Positions 50,258 to 52,926 of a DNA stretch of 52,926 nt are shown one piece after another. A model generated the notes under the pieces. The model was given only the letters and a program-made list of their open reading frames with translations, had not been told where the DNA came from and searched no databases. This DNA is from Actinobacteria bacterium UBA2286 (lineage in GTDB: Bacteria; Actinomycetota; Coriobacteriia; Anaerosomatales; Anaerosomataceae), in the NCBI GenBank assembly GCA_002345925.1, contig DDWM01000072.1, positions 27,439-80,364 on the forward strand. Reading direction: 5' to 3'. The first letter of the stretch is position 1; the number at the start of each line of letters is the position of its first letter. The translations under genes were made by a program, and so were the position numbers.

Positions 50258-51604
50258 ATGACGCACCGCCCGCTCACAAAGATGGACGAGCCTCAGGCTC
50301 CACTGCCCGAAGACACCTCAACGTATCAAGCTGACGCATCAAGTCCGCCGCGCCGTATCCTCCGCGGGATTCGTACGTTCGAGTCGTTCACACACCGTGA
50401 TTACACGTACTTCTTCTTCGGAGCGCTGCTCTCCAACATCGGAACGTGGACGCAGACTGTCGCCCTCGGCTGGGTGGTATATCAGCTGACGCAGTCGTCT
50501 TCGTCACTCGGCATGGTGAACTTCCTCTCGGGCATCCCCATTTTCGTGCTGACTATCTTCGCCGGTTCACTGGCCGACCAGATAGACCGTCGCAAGCTGC
50601 TCATCTGGGCGCAGGTCATCCTGATGGGACAGGCCGCTGCATTCGCATACCTCAATCAGTCCGGTCACATAACAATGGGCTGGATATACGGCCTGTCACT
50701 CGCCGGCGGCGTCGTCTCGGCATTCATGTTTCCGTCGTGGCAGGCGATGGTGCCCGACCTGGTTCCACGCTCGTCGCTGCTGAACGCGATCGCGCTCAGC
50801 TCCGCACAGTTCAACGCTGCGCGGCTCGTGGGGCCGCTCGTGACGGCCGCCATCATCGCCGCCTTCCAGTCCAACGAACAGCTTGGAATCACGATGGTGT
50901 TCGTCGTGAATGGCGTGAGCTTCATCTTCGTCATATGGGCTCTCGCTGTTATCCGGCCGAGTCAAGAGAAGCACGTATCCGCAGATGGCGAGTCGGCCTT
51001 CGGGAAGCTCATTGCCGGCTTCAGCTACGCGAAGCAGCACCCGCACGTAGCAATGCACCTACTCACCGCCGTCATGCTCACGATCTTCGGCATGCCATTC
51101 ATGACGCTCTTACCGGTACTCGCGGCAGAGACGCTCAAGCTCGGAAGCGCCGGGTACTCGTCTCTGATGGGTTTCAACGGCATGGGAGCGCTCGTCGGAG
51201 CCCTGGCGGTCGCATCATTGCCGAGAAGCGTGCGCCGCGAGCGCATCATCCGATACGCACTCTTCGCGATGGCGCTCGGCATCTTCGCGCTCGCATTCTC
51301 GCGCACCTACGTGATCACTGCCGTGATGCTCGTCTTGCTGGGCGCGGCGTTTTTGGCATGCGTGTCGAGCATCAACACGAACCTGCAAACTGCCGTCCCT
51401 AACCAGCTGCGGGGTCGTGTCATGGCGCTCTTCGTCCTCAGCTTCATGGGGATGATGCCGTTTGGGTCGCTCGCATTCGGAGCGCTCGGCGACCTCATCG
51501 GTGTCACCTGGGCCATCTTCGCAGGCGCAGTCGTCCTGCTCGGCTATTCCGGAGTGCTGCTCATGCGTCCCAAGCTCTTGTGCGCCAAGGGCGCCGGCTG
51601 CTGA
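50258..51604 (+). CDS. MFS transporter, EntS/DUF894-like exporter
   Basis: A 448-residue major facilitator with about eleven to twelve helices after an acidic N-terminal tail of roughly 45 residues. It follows the EntS-type pattern: YTYFFFGALLSNIGTWTQTV at helix 1, the cytoplasmic loop SLADQIDRRKLL after helix 2, and QLRGRVMALFVLSFMG in the second half. Homologues export siderophores or other small molecules; the substrate is unknown here. AGGAG lies about 11 bases before the ATG. It converges on the aldo/keto reductase with a one-base gap. Confidence 0.92.
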   Translation: MTHRPLTKMDEPQAPLPEDTSTYQADASSPPRRILRGIRTFESFTHRDYTYFFFGALLSNIGTWTQTVALGWVVYQLTQSSSSLGMVNFLSGIPIFVLTIFAGSLADQIDRRKLLIWAQVILMGQAAAFAYLNQSGHITMGWIYGLSLAGGVVSAFMFPSWQAMVPDLVPRSSLLNAIALSSAQFNAARLVGPLVTAAIIAAFQSNEQLGITMVFVVNGVSFIFVIWALAVIRPSQEKHVSADGESAFGKLIAGFSYAKQHPHVAMHLLTAVMLTIFGMPFMTLLPVLAAETLKLGSAGYSSLMGFNGMGALVGALAVASLPRSVRRERIIRYALFAMALGIFALAFSRTYVITAVMLVLLGAAFLACVSSINTNLQTAVPNQLRGRVMALFVLSFMGMMPFGSLAFGALGDLIGVTWAIFAGAVVLLGYSGVLLMRPKLLCAKGAGC

Positions 51605-51605
51605 G

Positions 51606-52553
51606 TCAGGCGCCAAGCTCCTCGGCAACAATGCAGTCAATCTCGGCCATCGCCGCCGCATCGAGCGTGAACCCTTCGACACCCGCGGTTGCCTCAAGCT
51701 GCTCCGGCTTCCTGGCGCCCCAAAGCGCGATGGTCAGACCGGGCTGATCCAGCAGCCACCTGATCGCAAGATGAATGACCCTTCGCCCGTACGATTCCTG
51801 CGCAAACGCGTCCAGCCTGGCCACTGCCGAGAGGTGCCTCGCGTATGCATCGCCGTGGAACATCTCGCCCCGGCGCGCATGATCGGTCGCCTCATGACCT
51901 GGCTTCATGGCGCCGCTGAGCAACCCCCTTGCAAGCGGGCTGTACGCCATGGTCACAAGGCCGCGCTCGCGACTGAAGGGCAACACATCTACCTCGGCAG
52001 CGCGCTCGAAGAGGTTGTAGCGGAACTGAGTGGTGTCCAGGCGCCCACCAGAGCAGAACGACTCCATCTGCTCCACAGAGTAGTTGCAGACTCCGATTGA
52101 ACGAACAAGACCTTCATCTACAAGCATTCGCAGCTCGGCGGCAGTCTCCTCAAACGGAACGCTCACATCCGGCCAGTGCACCTGATAGATGTCGATGTAG
52201 TCGGTCCTCAACCGTGCCAGCGAGGCAACGACCTCCTCGCGGATGCGCTCCGCGGAGGTGTCTCGCCAGGGCTCATGCCGGATGTCCCACGAAAGTCCGA
52301 GCTTCGTGGCCAGCACGACCTGATCACGGCAGCCGCGCTCATCTATGATCTCGCCGAGCAGCTCCTCGGAAAGCCCGAATCCGTACACGGGGGCTGTGTC
52401 TATGATGTCGATGCCCAGGTCAAGGGCACGCTCGATGGTCGCGCGCGCGGCATCCTTGTCCGCCCCGCCCCACATCCAACCACCCATGGACCAGGTGCCG
52501 AGTGCGATTCGCGAGACATCTCTCTCAAGAGTGGGTAGCCACACGCGCTCCAT
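51606..52553 (-). CDS. Aldo/keto reductase
   Basis: A 315-residue NADPH-dependent oxidoreductase with the catalytic tetrad D52, Y57, K84 and H125, a TIM-barrel start TWSMGGWMWGG, and the cofactor-binding ALWGARKPEQL near the C-terminus. It falls in the group of stress-related or sugar-aldehyde AKRs (YajO/IolS-like). The natural substrate is not clear. AGAAGGAG precedes the ATG. Nothing nearby suggests a pathway. Confidence 0.92.
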   Translation of the reverse strand: MERVWLPTLERDVSRIALGTWSMGGWMWGGADKDAARATIERALDLGIDIIDTAPVYGFGLSEELLGEIIDERGCRDQVVLATKLGLSWDIRHEPWRDTSAERIREEVVASLARLRTDYIDIYQVHWPDVSVPFEETAAELRMLVDEGLVRSIGVCNYSVEQMESFCSGGRLDTTQFRYNLFERAAEVDVLPFSRERGLVTMAYSPLARGLLSGAMKPGHEATDHARRGEMFHGDAYARHLSAVARLDAFAQESYGRRVIHLAIRWLLDQPGLTIALWGARKPEQLEATAGVEGFTLDAAAMAEIDCIVAEELGA

Positions 52554-52684
52554 TGAATTCTCCTTCTGTCGGTATGCTCCTCATTCTACCCAGTCTTGGC
52601 ACGCTCGTTGCTTTCTGATTCTTGAGCAGAGCGACCCGCTCCAATCCCTCCCCCCTCGGATGCGGGGCCGCCGCTCAACAGAAC

Positions 52685-52708
52685 GGGGCGCGTCCCCCCA
52701 CGCGCCTC
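52685..52708. other. GC-rich hairpin in the non-coding stretch before the AKR gene
   Basis: GGGGCGCGT pairs with ACGCGCCTC (one wobble) across a six-C loop, followed on the plus strand by TCGTTTGATTT. The whole stretch 52554-52791 holds no gene, only this hairpin and the pstB terminator. The hairpin may be a second terminator or part of the AKR leader. Confidence 0.4.
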
Positions 52709-52739
52709 GTTTGATTTCCGGGGTTACCTGGAAAACAGG

Positions 52740-52768
52740 AACGGCCCACCTCCCCCAGGTGGGCCGTT
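52740..52768 (-). terminator. Terminator of the pst operon
   Basis: AACGGCCCACCT pairs perfectly with AGGTGGGCCGTT across a five-base loop, 23 bases past the pstB stop, followed on the minus strand by CCTGTTTTCC. Confidence 0.8.
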
Positions 52769-52791
52769 CTGCTATCCCGTTACGCGTTAGC

Positions 52792-52926
52792 CTAGCCGAA
52801 CCGACCCGTGATGTACGACTCGGTTCGCTTGTCATCGGGATTCGTGAACATCCTCTTCGTATCGCCCATCTCAACCAGGTGCGCTGGCTCATCCATGGAC
52901 TCGCGCAGCATGAACGCGGTCTGGTC
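52792..52926 (-). CDS. pstB: Phosphate ABC transporter ATPase PstB (C-terminal 44 residues)
   Basis: Reading from the window edge, the minus strand gives 44 residues ending in the characteristic PstB tail, TNPDDKRTESYITGRFG, preceded by HLVEMGDTKRMF. PstB powers high-affinity phosphate uptake with PstSCA. The start and the ATPase core lie outside the window. The gene is followed by a strong terminator. Confidence 0.92.
   Translation of the reverse strand, partial: DQTAFMLRESMDEPAHLVEMGDTKRMFTNPDDKRTESYITGRFG

Noticed and set aside
52581..52892. 103-codon minus-strand open frame.
   Set aside because: It crosses the terminator and lies out of frame with the recognisable PstB tail.

Overview
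The window is GC-rich (about 60 percent by eye), densely coded bacterial DNA. It most resembles an anaerobic, deep-branching actinobacterium close to Coriobacteriia. This placement is inference. It rests on a DUF2469-like protein, two cell-wall-binding-repeat-2 (CWB2) surface proteins, frequent GTG/TTG starts, and archaeal or anaerobe-type enzymes (HcyA/HcyB, MetV, ApgM, archaeal-type glutamate synthase). No rRNA, tRNA, insertion sequence, prophage or CRISPR array was seen. The window opens inside a CPBP protease gene and closes inside pstB.

Layout. 1-3.2 kb: a coupled minus-strand run DUF2469-like > ligA > CPBP protease. 3.2-9.6 kb: a UPF0280 protein, a ferritin-like/GGDEF fusion, lpdA-lipA, a membrane PAS-PAS-GGDEF protein and a MoaE-like protein. 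9.7-15.2 kb: a three-component signalling operon (tethered PhnD-like binding protein, histidine kinase, LytTR response regulator, then a metallophosphoesterase) with a TorD-like chaperone at each end. No molybdoenzyme is present in the window.

15.4-21.7 kb: a six-gene operon for methionine synthesis from sulfide, hcyA-hcyB-(membrane protein)-metH-metV-metF. It sits behind a complete T-box leader whose specifier reads as AUG (Met). HcyA/HcyB would make homocysteine from aspartate semialdehyde and sulfide, MetV/MetF would supply methyl-tetrahydrofolate, and MetH would join them. The leader has a consensus-like promoter, an antiterminator and a strong terminator.

21.7-39.3 kb: a CWB2 surface protein, Nudix hydrolase, EamA exporter, SHOCT protein, a heterodimeric ABC exporter, ku-ligD for end joining, a second CWB2 protein with a beta-propeller, apgM, and a NarL-type two-component pair with a large unassigned sensor domain. 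39.3-44.4 kb: four genes coupled by 4-base overlaps, N-formylglutamate amidohydrolase-like > DUF1704 (QEGLA/MATCAP-like) > ATP-grasp ligase > nhaA. 44.5-52.9 kb: thrC, three small unknown genes, divergent glnA and archaeal-type glutamate synthase, an MFS exporter, an aldo/keto reductase and the end of pstB.

The most notable points are the Met T-box over the sulfide-to-methionine operon, the ATP-grasp/DUF1704/amidohydrolase/NhaA operon of unknown function, the ferritin-like/GGDEF fusion, the TorD-flanked three-component system, and three genes whose TAnnnT box lies exactly six bases before the ATG, suggesting leaderless transcripts.
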